Assembly: GCA_964017125.1 (NCBI GenBank)
Contig: OZ024905.1
Location: 36,488,416 to 36,552,415, forward strand
Source of the DNA: Flabesymbios commensalis
Taxonomy: Eukaryota > Annelida > Polychaeta > Terebellida > Flabelligeridae
Direction of reading: 5' to 3'
DNA length: 64,000 nucleotides
Below are positions 1-11,500 of this stretch, one piece after another. Under the pieces are notes generated by a model. That model searched no databases and was not told the DNA's origin. It saw only the letters and a program-made list of their open reading frames with translations. The position numbers and the translations under genes were made by a program. Numbering within the stretch: position 1 is the stretch's first letter; each line of letters begins with the position of its first letter.

Positions 1-360
1 ACATTGAAAGAATCACACAAGGAGATAAAATGAAAAGTTGTATAGATCCTAGGACACAAAAGGTCGCAAAAAGAATGGCACATATGGCTTTGTAAACAGT
101 GGCGGGATATACCATTTAGATCAAATAACCTGGATAAGGTCGAGGTATACAAGCACGGTTAAAAGTAATGAGAGCAAACAAAAGCATTGGGTTTATATAT
201 GTGCCCGTGGATTAGCACGACCAGAACAGATCGATATATTAGTAGTACGCGGATCGGGCTGCAGGTGGGGGGGGGGGGGAGGGGCGTGTCCGGACACGTA
301 TCACCAGTACTGGTACAGGCATGCCGAGGACAAGACCGCCTGCTGCTAATCCACGCTACA

Positions 361-422
361 CCAGCTGTGGCTGGATGACGGGCCACCGTCTGCGACGCTG
401 GCCCGTCATCCAGCCACAGCTG
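361..422. repeat. Perfect 24-bp inverted repeat with 13-nt loop
   Basis: Arms 362-385 and 399-422 are exact reverse complements around the loop CCGTCTGCGACGC. The centre TGCGACGCTGGCC recurs near 60227 and, in altered form, at 22752 and 60079. This looks like a small palindromic element family rather than a one-off hairpin. Confidence 0.8.
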
Positions 423-1385
423 TGTGCACCTCGTGTTTGTAGTTACATTACCTGACGGACTCCTGGTGTATACTACAGTATTAATGGTCAATATGATTGT
501 CAAGTATACACACACACGATGACGCCACTAAACCGGCTACAACATCAACAACTAATAGAACAAGTAAGTTCTCACTAAACACTCCAGGTAAATACTTCAA
601 TTTCTACATCACAATGTTCTTATTTAGTCGGCTACAAGTCAACTCACAGCCAATGTGACAGGAGTAATGTAACAAATAATGACAGAGAATATTATTGTCA
701 CTCGATATTATTGTCATGTGCGTACAATTCTCCCGCAACATTATGTTATGACCACACTAAGTACTAAACACTATGGCTTTGGGGATAGAACGTTCATTTT
801 AGATACCTTTATCATCAGTGTCATTTGACAGTGTTTAACAAGTTAAATAAAATAACATAAAATAATTATACAGTATTATTATTTATAAGATTTATATGAT
901 TATATGGCATCGATCCCTAAAAAACGCAGGATGTTGGCTCAATATTGGGCCGGGGTAATGACATTAGTACAATACTAAACTAATTATTAACTAATTATAA
1001 GTGTTGGGAACACAGACTATACGCTAGAATCGTCCCTGGAACACACTCAATACTACAATGTCGTCATTTATTCTCTCATCTGTGTGGATATCGAGTGATC
1101 ACTTTAAATTTCTGCATATCTAGTTTTATAAAATCCTTTTATTTTCTATCCATTTCAACCTGGGATTATGAGCGCAATTTCAGTTTGAATTGATGAAAAA
1201 GAACTGACGTCATCATCCTTTAAATATTAACAGCTAAGATTGTCTTAAGTAAAGTGGATTGATGTTCAGTGTATTTGAACAAACTATTTTGAATAAAATT
1301 TACTGAATAACAAATGACATGATACACCAAAATAGGGACGTTCTTTCTCCTATATTGCATTTGGATATTTAATATAATAAGGACA

Positions 1386-1431
1386 TTTTTATTCTCCTTG
1401 GGATCAATTCACATCCCAAGGAGAATAAAAA
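1386..1431. repeat. Perfect 19-bp hairpin
   Basis: Arms 1386-1404 and 1413-1431 pair perfectly over an 8-nt loop (CAATTCAC). At 46 nt it is too short for a normal animal pre-miRNA. It may be a solo terminal hairpin of a mobile element or a cruciform-prone site. Confidence 0.7.
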
Positions 1432-2637
1432 TGAGAATGCATGCCTGTGTATCAGGAATTTTCACTAGTCAATAAATACTAGGAGTGTCGGGACAGGTCA
1501 TTTTGATATTGGGTGATAAATCTGCAGCTAGACGGCTGTGGGACATACCTTGGGAGATAATGAACAGTGTTCCCGGATATTGTTATTTTTTGGGTCAGTA
1601 CGGATAGGATTTTAGATGGGCATTTATCCCCAGGGCGTCATTCCTGGATTTGTATGGGGTGGAAAGGGGTCCAGACAAAATATTTAGTGCTGAATTAAGA
1701 TTTTGTTTGAACTGACAACATTTCTAGAATTAATAAATAAGCGTGTATACCACTCACCACTGGACCAAATAACCGTTGTGTGCAGTGGTTGCCTGATCAG
1801 TTTAAGTTATTACTAGGGTTAGTGTTTTTCCACACATTTGTTATTAAGCAATTCCCATGCTAGGGAAGTATATAATATATTAATATCGAATTGTTTTAGC
1901 TGCAAATAACAAATATGCCTTCTAAATCAGATATTCACAAACATAATGCCGTTTAAATTTGGAACTTAACCACAGCCAACACAATATATCACAACTGGTA
2001 TCAGATAATAAATATTAACATGATTAGCGCGGTCTCCTATGACATAATATAGTTTAGAAATAGGGGCACTATGTTACGAATAAAACGATCAACTTAATTA
2101 AAATCACCCTTGACCATGTGCATCATCACAGATGACATGTAGAACAATGGAATACAGCTGGAACCTAATTTTATTATTACCTGATATTATTCAAAACGTT
2201 TCCACTGCAAGCTAAAATAGATTATCATTCTATAGCTTTGCTGCCAGTCTGCCAAGTGACAGCAATCCATGTGTGAAATTTGTAAAGAAGGAATTTTTTA
2301 TCACAAAATATCAAAATAAAACACCAGAATCAACCAGACAACATCGTGTTGTATCGATTAAGAGAGAGGACCAAGATGTACTCGAGAAATAATATAGGTG
2401 CTATTTATATCTATAGATGTTTGTTTCTAAGATCAATACGATCAAAATGACCTATCCATGATTTTGTTTTTTGAAAACGTAGGTAGATACATGGATCCTG
2501 GTATACAAACCTATCTCCAAAATTCTGTCACCGTAATATTGAGAAGAGTACGACATATAGCTATATAAGTCTACTACCCATACCTACAGTTGCCTTACAT
2601 ATGTTACAGGTAATGATGAGTGACTAGAGGTGGCATC

Positions 2638-4065
2638 ATGGCAGAGACTGGGGTACCATCCGTGGAGGAGCAGAAACAGCTGATCAGTAATATAGAGCAG
2701 GAGGAAGAAAGCCTTCATGTTTATATGGTGGCAAAAACATGGTACGCAACCTGGAAAAACTATGTGGGTTTGCCCGACAAGACAGGCGGGGTACAATCCA
2801 GTAAACCACGGGGGCCTCTACCACCGGCTGTAGACACGGAGAAAGAAGGAGAAGACAGTAATGTGTATGTGGATGAGAAAATCTGGATCAACTGGATCAA
2901 GTGGTATGGATTGGCTGATACACATGAGCTGGATAGACGTAACTGGACAAGTGATGAGAAGGAGTTTGAGATCTGTATTCTCAGTCCATACAGTGGTATT
3001 GTTCAGAATCCTAAAAAGCGTTTTGACGTGTCTGAGCTGACAGGCTATGTAGAGGTGCAGCTAAGGAGGATCTTCCAAATACCTAAGCATTGTAAGACTC
3101 GCATGTGGGCGTGTGAAAAATCACGCAGTGCTCGTTTTCAGCTGCTGTTAGAGCGATGTAAAGAAATCTGCTTTCAGTCATGTATAGATCAGCATCGGTC
3201 GTACATATTGGCGTTAGAGGTGTGTACAATGGATGGTACGTGGCCTACACGGGTACCAGGAGAACCACAGGGGAAGTTTGATCAGTTCTCCTGTCTGGTG
3301 GAGGGACCTCGTCCAGTAGAGTTCTGGGAGAAGGAGTTACGTGTGGCTGTTAACACAGTGTTTCAGGGAATAGCTGCAGAGCTACACGAGACAGTGACTG
3401 GTGTAGTGGAGACATCCAAATGTGTGACACAGTGTAAAGAAAATGACCTTCAAAAACTCAAAGACAAGCTCCAGACACAGGTAGAAGAGAAAGTGGGAAC
3501 AAGAAAAAAGCTAGAGCAGCTGGAGGTCCAGCTAGAGCAACAAGAGAAAAGACAGAAACTACAACAAGAGAGGTTAGAGCAGGACGGACGCAGATTAGAA
3601 AGTGAACGACGTAAACTAGAGGCAGAAAAACAGAAGATGGCAGATCTAAATAAGAACAGTGAGAGTCGTGTGAAGCTAGATATAGGAGGGTGCGTGTACA
3701 CCACGTCAAAGTTAACTCTCACCAGAGAGTCAGATTCTATGTTGGCTATCATGTTTAGTGGCAGACATCCTGTGAAGAAAGAGCCAGACGATAGCTACTT
3801 TGTGGATAGAGACGGCACACATTTCCGTTATATTTTGAATTATCTGAGAGACGGTGGGTTTCGGGAGGGTACCCTGCCTCATGAACACTCCTTCTTAAAT
3901 GAGCTTCTGACAGAGGCAGAGTTTTACCAAATACCCGGGCTGATCAAACTGCTGAAGGACCTGGTGGGTGATAGTCATCAGCCAGCCGCGTCAGGCATGG
4001 ATCCTAATGATCCACGTGGACACAGAAAAACAGCACAGCTCCGTAGAAGTCGTGCCACAGATTGA
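2638..4065 (+). CDS. DUSP-Ubl-coiled-coil-BTB(T1) protein, 475 aa, single exon
   Basis: Residues 12-98 resemble the DUSP domain of USP4/USP11/USP15: KTWYATWKNYVGL at 33-45 and a WINWIKWYGL block at 83-92. Residues 107-205 resemble the linked USP ubiquitin-like domain, with an RRIFQIP helix (143-149) and the MDGTWP ending (198-203) that matches the DGTWP hallmark of USP15. Residues 265-340 are a charged coiled coil rich in Q, E, K and L. Residues 344-441 are a KCTD-type BTB/T1 domain with VDRDGTHFRYILNYLRD at 389-405 and AEFYQIPGLIKLL at 427-439. No ubiquitin-protease catalytic domain follows. I chose the ATG at 2638 because it has A at -3 and G at +4; the open frame starts only after a stop at 2617-2619, with no earlier ATG. 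BTB/T1 proteins of this family often bind CUL3 and DUSP-Ubl modules bind partners of deubiquitinases, so a ubiquitination adaptor is the likely role. That role is inference. Confidence 0.9.
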   Translation: MAETGVPSVEEQKQLISNIEQEEESLHVYMVAKTWYATWKNYVGLPDKTGGVQSSKPRGPLPPAVDTEKEGEDSNVYVDEKIWINWIKWYGLADTHELDRRNWTSDEKEFEICILSPYSGIVQNPKKRFDVSELTGYVEVQLRRIFQIPKHCKTRMWACEKSRSARFQLLLERCKEICFQSCIDQHRSYILALEVCTMDGTWPTRVPGEPQGKFDQFSCLVEGPRPVEFWEKELRVAVNTVFQGIAAELHETVTGVVETSKCVTQCKENDLQKLKDKLQTQVEEKVGTRKKLEQLEVQLEQQEKRQKLQQERLEQDGRRLESERRKLEAEKQKMADLNKNSESRVKLDIGGCVYTTSKLTLTRESDSMLAIMFSGRHPVKKEPDDSYFVDRDGTHFRYILNYLRDGGFREGTLPHEHSFLNELLTEAEFYQIPGLIKLLKDLVGDSHQPAASGMDPNDPRGHRKTAQLRRSRATD

Positions 4066-4334
4066 CCGTTGAAGTGATAGTGACTTTTTTAACTACTTAT
4101 TTTTTAACACTAATTATTCTGTTAAACTTTTTATATCACTTTATTTTCAAACTGAAATTACTAGTGGAATTTCCACTTTGAACAGAAAAAAAACTATATT
4201 AAATTTGAAAAATTTGGTCCTAAGATTCATAGTACATATATTAGTATTTAATATTTTGTCCACCACAACATATCATTTTGAAGGCGTGTATAATTTGGTT
4301 TGACTTAATTATGGACAAAGATGTCCCCGTCATC

Positions 4335-4340
4335 AATAAA
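4335..4340 (+). promoter_or_regulatory. Candidate polyadenylation signal of the DUSP-BTB gene
   Basis: AATAAA lies 270 nt after the stop codon in AT-rich sequence on the sense strand. It is the first canonical hexamer that I noticed downstream of the gene. Confidence 0.4.
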
Positions 4341-5624
4341 AGCTAAATGTGTTTATCAATGAGCACATTAGTTCTCAACGTGTGACATAAGGCATGATTA
4401 AACATAGTCAACACAATACATTGAACCAATGTTGGTAAAATATTGGCTTAATATTGGACCAGCTTTGTCAATGGTGGGCCAACATGAAAATACCATTGGC
4501 TCTATGTGTTGCATTTACCGGGACAGTAAAGCAAAACAAAATTTCATTATTTAATAATTAATTTAGTATTACATTGTGTGCATTTACATTTCTGGGATAT
4601 TCTTCAAACAGAAAGCTCTACATCTTCATTTCAAGGCCGCCAGTCCCGCAATGAGAAGAGTCGCAGTATTAAAGACAAGTTGTATACCTCACATACGATG
4701 TCACTCACTAAGATCAAAATGACCTATGCATGATTCACTAAATGGTACATATAATTCTTTCTATCGATGATGATGTATTTTAATGAGCTGAGCTTGTAAT
4801 GTTTGACCACTAACTGTGTTATCAATGTTTGCCTGATAGTATTACTTTAATTATTGACATCATAGTGAATGATAAACAAAGCTAATTATTTATATATTTA
4901 TCAGACAAATTCATTTTTTAATATGTATAGATTTTACAATCTGTATGTTCACGTTTGAAACCGGTTAACAAACTTTGTTATAATTAAAGCCTGTAAATGA
5001 TCAGCTGATTACATAAAACAACAGCAAAAACAGACTTCTTTCTCTTGTTTGATTTGTTAGGAAAAAATCTTAATAGCGATATCAGTGGCAAAATTTCATA
5101 TTCAGATAAATTACCCAGCCCTATTTACATAACACAAAATATGAATAACAAATTCCAAGGGGCTAAGGCATAGTGGCCAAAATAGATCACGGTGGCAGCA
5201 GAGACAGTGGTGGTGCACGACCACAGCAAAAACAACTGTCTCCATCTTATCTGTTGATAAATAATGACACATCACCTTTATAATGGAAGTGTGGCAGCAC
5301 GATCATGTACATCATCATTAGTGACAGGTTTCCTGCTTCACCCAGTTGTAGTGATGAAGTAATCATCCTGATAAACTTTATGTTGTACACTTCCCCATGA
5401 AATGGTAATGTGATGTGCTTGAGTAGAGACGAGTAAATAGATTGCTAAATTACCACCGTCAGCAAATTCAATACAGTACAAGATGACACGGGGTAATAAA
5501 AAACACACATATTGGAGAAAAGTTGACACTTCTTAGAGAAGGGTGCATGATGCTTGGAGCAAGATTATCATTTGCAGCACATTGGTATGTACAGCTCACA
5601 AAATGTGTCAAAAAGGGCCTCAAG
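4341..5624. other. Intergenic, no gene recognised
   Basis: AT-rich sequence. A short plus-strand open stretch (5184-5282) follows the gene but shows no domain. The 4420-4510 segment, with repeated ATTGG and a GGGCCAAC core, resembles the small palindromic element family seen near 22.7 and 60.1 kb. Confidence 0.5.
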
Positions 5625-7335
5625 GTACTGTGCAATTGAAACTTGTGTTGAAAACGAAATTCCCTTTCATTTCCCCCACCTGTTTCACACAAATTCCCCA
5701 GATGGGAAATTTTGTGAAACAGTTGTCTCTCATTTCCCCTTTTTTCCCCAATGTGGGGAGAATTGATTTCCCCGTCAGTGAATTCTCTTTCCCCATTGGG
5801 GAAACACAACTCCCCAATTTTCCACCAATTTCCCCCGAATTTCCCCCGATTTCCCAATAATTGCTACTGATTCCTCCTGATTCCCCAGTTTCCTGTGCAG
5901 TTTTTAATACAGCTTCACAAGTTTACATTCTCTCTGAGCATTAGGCCTATTTCATGCATATTACATGTATCTTTGAAAATGAGGATTCCACATTATGCGA
6001 GAAAAATAATTATAAATCTGAGGAATTCTGGGAAATTCATTGGAATTCTGGGGAAATCAGACGAAAAGCTATTCATTTATTTTTCACTCGTTTTCCCAGG
6101 TGTGAAATACATTTCCCTCTTGGAGAAATCTATATCCCCTGATTTCTATATCCCCTGATTTCTCCAGTGGCTACCATGAAAACTGGTGGAAACTCCTATG
6201 AAAACAAGAGGCCTCAAGTCCTATATCATCCCCCACCATAAATTAGGTTAGAGCTTTTGCGGTCACAAATATTTAAAAAAGTCGACTTGTGGTGGCCATT
6301 TTTAATTTCAGTAAAATCACCTGCACATTTCCAGATGGTGGGTAATGTGATTGTAAAATGTGAATTATTTCTGACATCAATTTTTGAGTTTTTCCGCCCA
6401 CAAAAAATTATGCAGTTCATCCAAGGTGGCCATTTTGAATTTCAGTAAAACCTTAAAAAATCACCTGCACATCCCCATATGGTGAATGTGATATTAAAAT
6501 TTAAATAATTTCTGACTTTACGTTTTCTTTTTTCTTTCAGTAAAACCTTAAAAAATCACCTGCACATCCCCATATGGTGAATGTGATATTAAAATTTAAA
6601 TAATTTCTGACTTTACGTTTTCTTTGTTTTTGCGCCCCCCAAAAAATTGAAGTTGATCGGTGGCGGCCATTTTGAATTCTAGCAAACCTTAAAAAAAATC
6701 ACCTGCACATTTCCAAATCGTGGGGAATGTGATTGTTGAATTTGAATAATTTGAGTTGACCTCTGGTGGCCATTTTAAATGTTGGTAGCATCTTTAAAAA
6801 ATCACTTGCACATCCCAATGTTGCTAGGAATGTGATGTTAAAATTAAAAAAAAAATTGCCCAAACAAGTTTTTGCGCCCACCAAAAAAATGAAGTTGATC
6901 TGTGGCGGCCATTTTGAATTTCAGAAAACCTTGAAAAACTCACCTGCACATCTCCATATGGTGGGGAATGTGAAAAAAATTGAATAATTTCTGACATTAA
7001 GTTTTAGAGTTTTAGTGCCCACAAAAATTGTTGGGGTTCACGGGTTGACCTCTGGCGGCCATTTTGAATTTTGGTAGCATCTCTAAAAAATCACTTGCAC
7101 ATCCCCATGTTGCTAGGACTGTTATGTTAAAATTTCAAAAAAAATTGACCAGTAGTTGTTGCGCACAATGGAAAACGTGACGCCAGAGGCCGGACGTCGG
7201 ACAGAATCCTGGCGCGACTAAAATCCCCCTTTTCCTACGGGCGGGGGCTAAAAAGTGAAAGGGAACTCACCAGGAAATGTGAATTCCCTTTTCCTTTCAT
7301 TTTATTTCCCTTTTCCCCTTTCAATTGCACAGTAC
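5625..7335. mobile_element. Inverted-repeat element of about 1.7 kb
   Basis: The ends are a perfect 17-bp inverted repeat: GTACTGTGCAATTGAAA at 5625-5641 and its reverse complement at 7319-7335. Just inside both ends the sequence is rich in runs of TTCCC/GGGAA; 5650-5890 is almost a degenerate TTTCCCC satellite. No transposase frame is visible, so this is non-autonomous. Its middle is occupied by another element (6204-7251). I could not define a clear target duplication. Confidence 0.65.
6204..7251 (+). mobile_element. Nested tandem-repeat-cored element (short relative of copies A-C)
   Basis: It begins ACAAGAGGCC and ends GGCGGGGGCTAA. These ends match in style the ACAAGA start and GGCGGGAGCTAA end of the large copies at 16166, 27091 and 62193. 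The core is several degenerate monomers, each with GGTGGCCATTTTGAATT-like and TCACCTGCACAT-like blocks. The direct duplication of TAAAACCTTAAAAAATCACC at 6448 and 6541 is part of this. A Helitron/Helentron-type non-autonomous element is the best guess. Confidence 0.55.
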
Positions 7336-8366
7336 TGTAATTATTATATACATGTACACAAGCTATCAAAGCAAACAATATATCAGTGATATAGAATAAA
7401 TGAATGTAACATTCCCATCATTGAACTTGTCCGAGAACTGGTTATTAGCAGCATGCAGTACAAATTAGAGCAGGATACAAGAAAACTTTTTGAAGTTTCA
7501 GGTGAGGTATCAAAACTGTTCTCACTAGTAAGAAAATTTTAGAGATAAACAAAACATTTTAACCTATCTCTCATCTATGTTTTGAAACTTTTCGCAAAAA
7601 GTGCCATGTTTGATCCAAGAAGCATTACACGCCACCAATAAGCGTGTTTTTAAATATCTTGTGTGAAGATGACTGATCCAGGTTTCAGTGAGCATACATA
7701 TATCTAGGCATTTGTTTTTTTCAACTAATTATCATAAATGTCTTAGTTAGCTCTTTCCGATTCATTTAAATACCCGGTACCTATGCTATGGGTCTACGCC
7801 CATTTTAAATATGTTTACTCTTACAGTGCGGGGATCGACTGAGAATCTGACATCTACAGACATCATATTCTGATGACTAAAGTTGATCCCCACGTTGTAA
7901 GGGTTAAAAGAAAGACAGGAAAAATTAAATTCTGTCACAAGACATCATGAACTAAATGTACGGGTAGTCATGTGCACTGGTTAATTACGGCATTGAATAT
8001 ATTTCTCAGAACATGGACATGGTTAAATGATTTTAGTATCAGTATAATTCAAATTATATACCAGTAGATTTTCCATTTAACTATGATATAATGATAAAAA
8101 TAGTATATGTTTTAGTTACTGTAGACAAATTTGAGTCCTTACATATTCAGTAGATTACATAACTACTACAGGAGGGCAAGGCCTAAACAACCACTGATGT
8201 CACAACGTTTAAAGACCAGTCCCAGAATAATCATAATATAAACTGTAAAAAAAATTATCTCTCGCAGCACGGGAATTCATTCCAATACATTTACAAGACA
8301 TGTATTTCTTTCAAAAAAAAATCTGACCAACTGATTTACACCTTTGGCTATAAACTTATAACTCAC
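7336..8366. other. Region downstream of the last ANKS3 exon found
   Basis: I searched this stretch for the missing coiled-coil C-terminus of ANKS3 and did not recognise it. The plus-strand segment 7415-7510 is a dispersed repeat: it recurs in diverged form at 10130-10230 and, in part, at 25826-25850. Confidence 0.5.
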
Positions 8367-8508
8367 CTCATGCAGCTGAATAGCTAATTCTTGCATCTCT
8401 GCTTCTAGCTTGTCTGCATAGGCACTCTCCAGCTGACACCCACTTCTCAAAGCATTGCTGTGCCATCTCGCTATACCATTGGTCATTTTTCTTCTGGGGC
8501 CAAACAAC
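8367..8508 (-). CDS. ANKS3: ANKS3 exon 10: end of SAM and start of coiled coil
   Basis: Encodes LFGPRRKMTNGIARWHS and YADKLEAEMQELAIQLHE, nearly identical to vertebrate ANKS3. The acceptor is CATTAG and the donor GTGAGT after a complete codon, so at least one more exon is expected downstream. Confidence 0.92.
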
Positions 8509-11500
8509 CTAATGAAAAGATATTTGAAATATTGATATATTTTCTCAAAATGCATTTATACAAAATGTGTGGTGATATTATATTTTTTAAAGAGTCTAAC
8601 TTTAAATATTGAAAAAAACATTCTGTGTTCTGCACCTGTTATATCATAAGACATACTTTTTTATGTAGACAAACTATGTGCAAGGTTAAAAGGTGTCTTG
8701 AATTTTGAGAGTTTGTCTATATCAGGCATCACCTAATTCAATGCATTTTTCATATCAGGAAGCATTTAGGTACATGACAACAGTATGCTCTCACATGTTT
8801 CCAGTACATGGGAAACATATAGTCAATCTCATGTAGTACTCTCAGAACCCCATTTACCTTTAGTTACTATATTGAGATTACTTCCAGATGTGAAATGACA
8901 CATTTAACAAGCAGCAGCAACAACAACCAATAACAGAATTGAATAGAATTGTAAAGGATATTATAACAATATTGATGCCAAAAACTAAAAACTTTTAGGT
9001 CCCTTCTAAAGGAGTTTCTTCACTAAATTCTAGAGCTCTGGCAGCATAACAACAAATCTGTCTTAATCAGCAAATTAGGAAAATAATTATTCACGAAAAA
9101 ACGTTCCATTATATATTTCTACCCACTTGATTATTATATATTTCTACTCACTTTATGCCAAGTTCTTTGAGGTCATTATCTGTCAGAGAGAGGAAAACCT
9201 GCAGATCAACATCCTGATCTTCAAAGTTAGGAAGATACTTAGTTAACCCCAGTTGTCCTAGTAAGGATCTTAGATCCTGGGCCTGATCACCCGCTGGAGA
9301 TCCATGTGCCGCAGTGTGATGAGCGGCTGCATGATTACCAGCAGCCGGTTGAACAAGAGGACTACAAATACCCTGTAGATTAGCCTGAACGGCTCCCAAG
9401 AAGCGAGAAACTGGTGGAGCATACTGTATTTTAATGGAGGCAGGTTCCAATGTAGGTACTCCTGCCACCATTGGAGAGTTTGCAATTTGTTCAGAACAAT
9501 CAGAAAGTTCCACTAATGACACAGCATTATCTTCGACTCCATGTTGACTAGCAGCTTCATCCCCATCCTGATTGGGACCATCACCAGGCTCCGGGGAACT
9601 ACTAGGACTGCCAGGCTCATCACTACTGTCATTACTGTTCTGGCGACTCAAGCCAAGAGCCGCTACAAGTCCACCACTGGATCCAGAACTGCTCTTTATT
9701 GTTAGAGCCCCAGTCTTAGAAAATGCATTTCCTTCCTCTTCATATTCATTTGATTCTGTAATTTATTGAGATAAAGATGTGTATCAATAGTAAGAGATGA
9801 GTAATAAAAAATATTTATCGATTCATCAGATTGTGTGGAATACTGGAAGTCACCATTTGCATTATTAAATCTGTGAAGAATTGCATAAAGTAGAGCCTGT
9901 CAAAGTGCATGTATCATTCCCGTGATCAGCAGGATGAGGGTTAATGAAAAACAGAGTGAAATAAGTGGATTTGGCCTAATAAAATGACGTTTCCGTTTGA
10001 CATCACAATTCCATTTCACAGGGTATATCCCGCGAATTCCGTCAGCTTTCCACGATAGCGGAAAATCATTGACCCTATTATTGACGAGAAAAGTGAAAAA
10101 TCACAATAAATCGGCCCATTTTTTTTTAGCCATTACTGAACTTGTCTGAGAACTTTTGCTTATTAGAAACATGCATAACAAATTTGAAGAGGATACATGA
10201 AAAACTTTTCAAGTTATCGCACCCACAAGTTAATGTCAACACTGACGCCAACGACACTGAACTTCAATTGTGATTTGCAATAGCCCACCTTTTTGAATTA
10301 AAAGGCGGTCTACAGATCTACAGTATATAGAAGTACATGTATATAACAATTGCTCCTATAAACAATCTGAACTATGATAGGGGTTTGATTAGCATGCTTC
10401 CTCTGCTTCTCATTATAGTACCCCGTATATATCAAACTCGAGATCAATTTTTCATTTGATTTAAAAAAATCTTCTAGCTAAAGTGTATTCTTATTTTCGA
10501 TCATATTTTAAATCTATACCTCAAATTCCCACTTTTAAAGCAGCCCCAGCACATACCTTCTGGTGTCCATTGATCAGTGCTCTTACTACCCGAGCTATCC
10601 AGTGCCTGGTCTTGTGGGTTTATAGGAGATGTTACATCTCGATTGCGTAAATTTTCAAGATCAGGTTGTTCTGCATTGTTATCAGAAAATGTCACATAAT
10701 CTTGGGGAACAATTTCATCTAAAAATACAATTAATAAAATGCAGGGGATGATAGCTTGTTGACAGAAGATGAATCAGTAACAAACAACTTACCATTATCA
10801 CTCCCAGTAGGGTACTGGTATATAAAAGTCAGAGTAAAGTATATATGCAAAGTATATATGTTAAAAAAATACATATATAAAAGTTAAAAAAGTTAAAAAA
10901 ATACCCTTATGTTTAATCAAATAATATTTTGGTGAAAATATTATGGGAATGGACAATATAGGCAAAAGGAGATATTTCATTTTTTGCTACAAAAAAGAGA
11001 TGAGAACTGATAGTGAAATAAATTGATGTATGTTATCATTACAAAAAATAAATTCAGGCAGCATTCATATCCAGTTTAATTACATGTACCGTATTTATTC
11101 TAATAAATGCCCGGGGCTTTAATTATAATACCCCCTGAGATTACAGGGGGGGGACGGGCGTTTATCAGAGGAAAGTGGGAGTTTATCAGAATAAATATGT
11201 TATACTGCATTGTCAAAATGTAATATAAATACAAATCAATATAATAACTGTTTGTTCCCAATTTATGTGTTTCTGTTCTGGAATTTATTATGTTATGTTA
11301 ACCCTAGTTTACAAAGTGCAAAATGAGAAATTCAATTTTCATTGCATTTTGGAATGCAGTTTTTGTGTTTCACAAGTCTTGTGGCTGAAGAACAACAATT
11401 TTACATGCCTTTTAAACCATCGAATTAATCATCAAATTCACAAACATTTTGTCCGTAATTTTGAAAAATTATTACAGCTACAGGAATACAGACAGTAACC

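Larger units (their letters stand above)
1..2600. other. Upstream DNA without a recognised gene
   Basis: AT-rich sequence with no open frame that resembles a protein on either strand. It holds a G-run near 268-280 and two strong hairpins listed separately. The sequence TTACAG at 2604-2609 just before the DUSP-BTB gene looks like a splice acceptor, so part of this stretch may be a 5' UTR intron. Confidence 0.6.

Noticed and set aside
159-515. 118-codon minus-strand frame
   Set aside because: It spans the palindrome at 361-422 and low-complexity proline and threonine runs, with no protein-like features.
5468-5860. Overlapping open frames of about 100-129 codons
   Set aside because: They come from the TTTCCCC-rich arm of an inverted-repeat element and show no protein-like pattern.
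7415-7510. Plus-strand peptide-like stretch (IELVRELVISSMQYKLEQD)
   Set aside because: The same DNA recurs, with stops, near 10130 and 25826, so it is a dispersed repeat, not the missing ANKS3 coiled coil.
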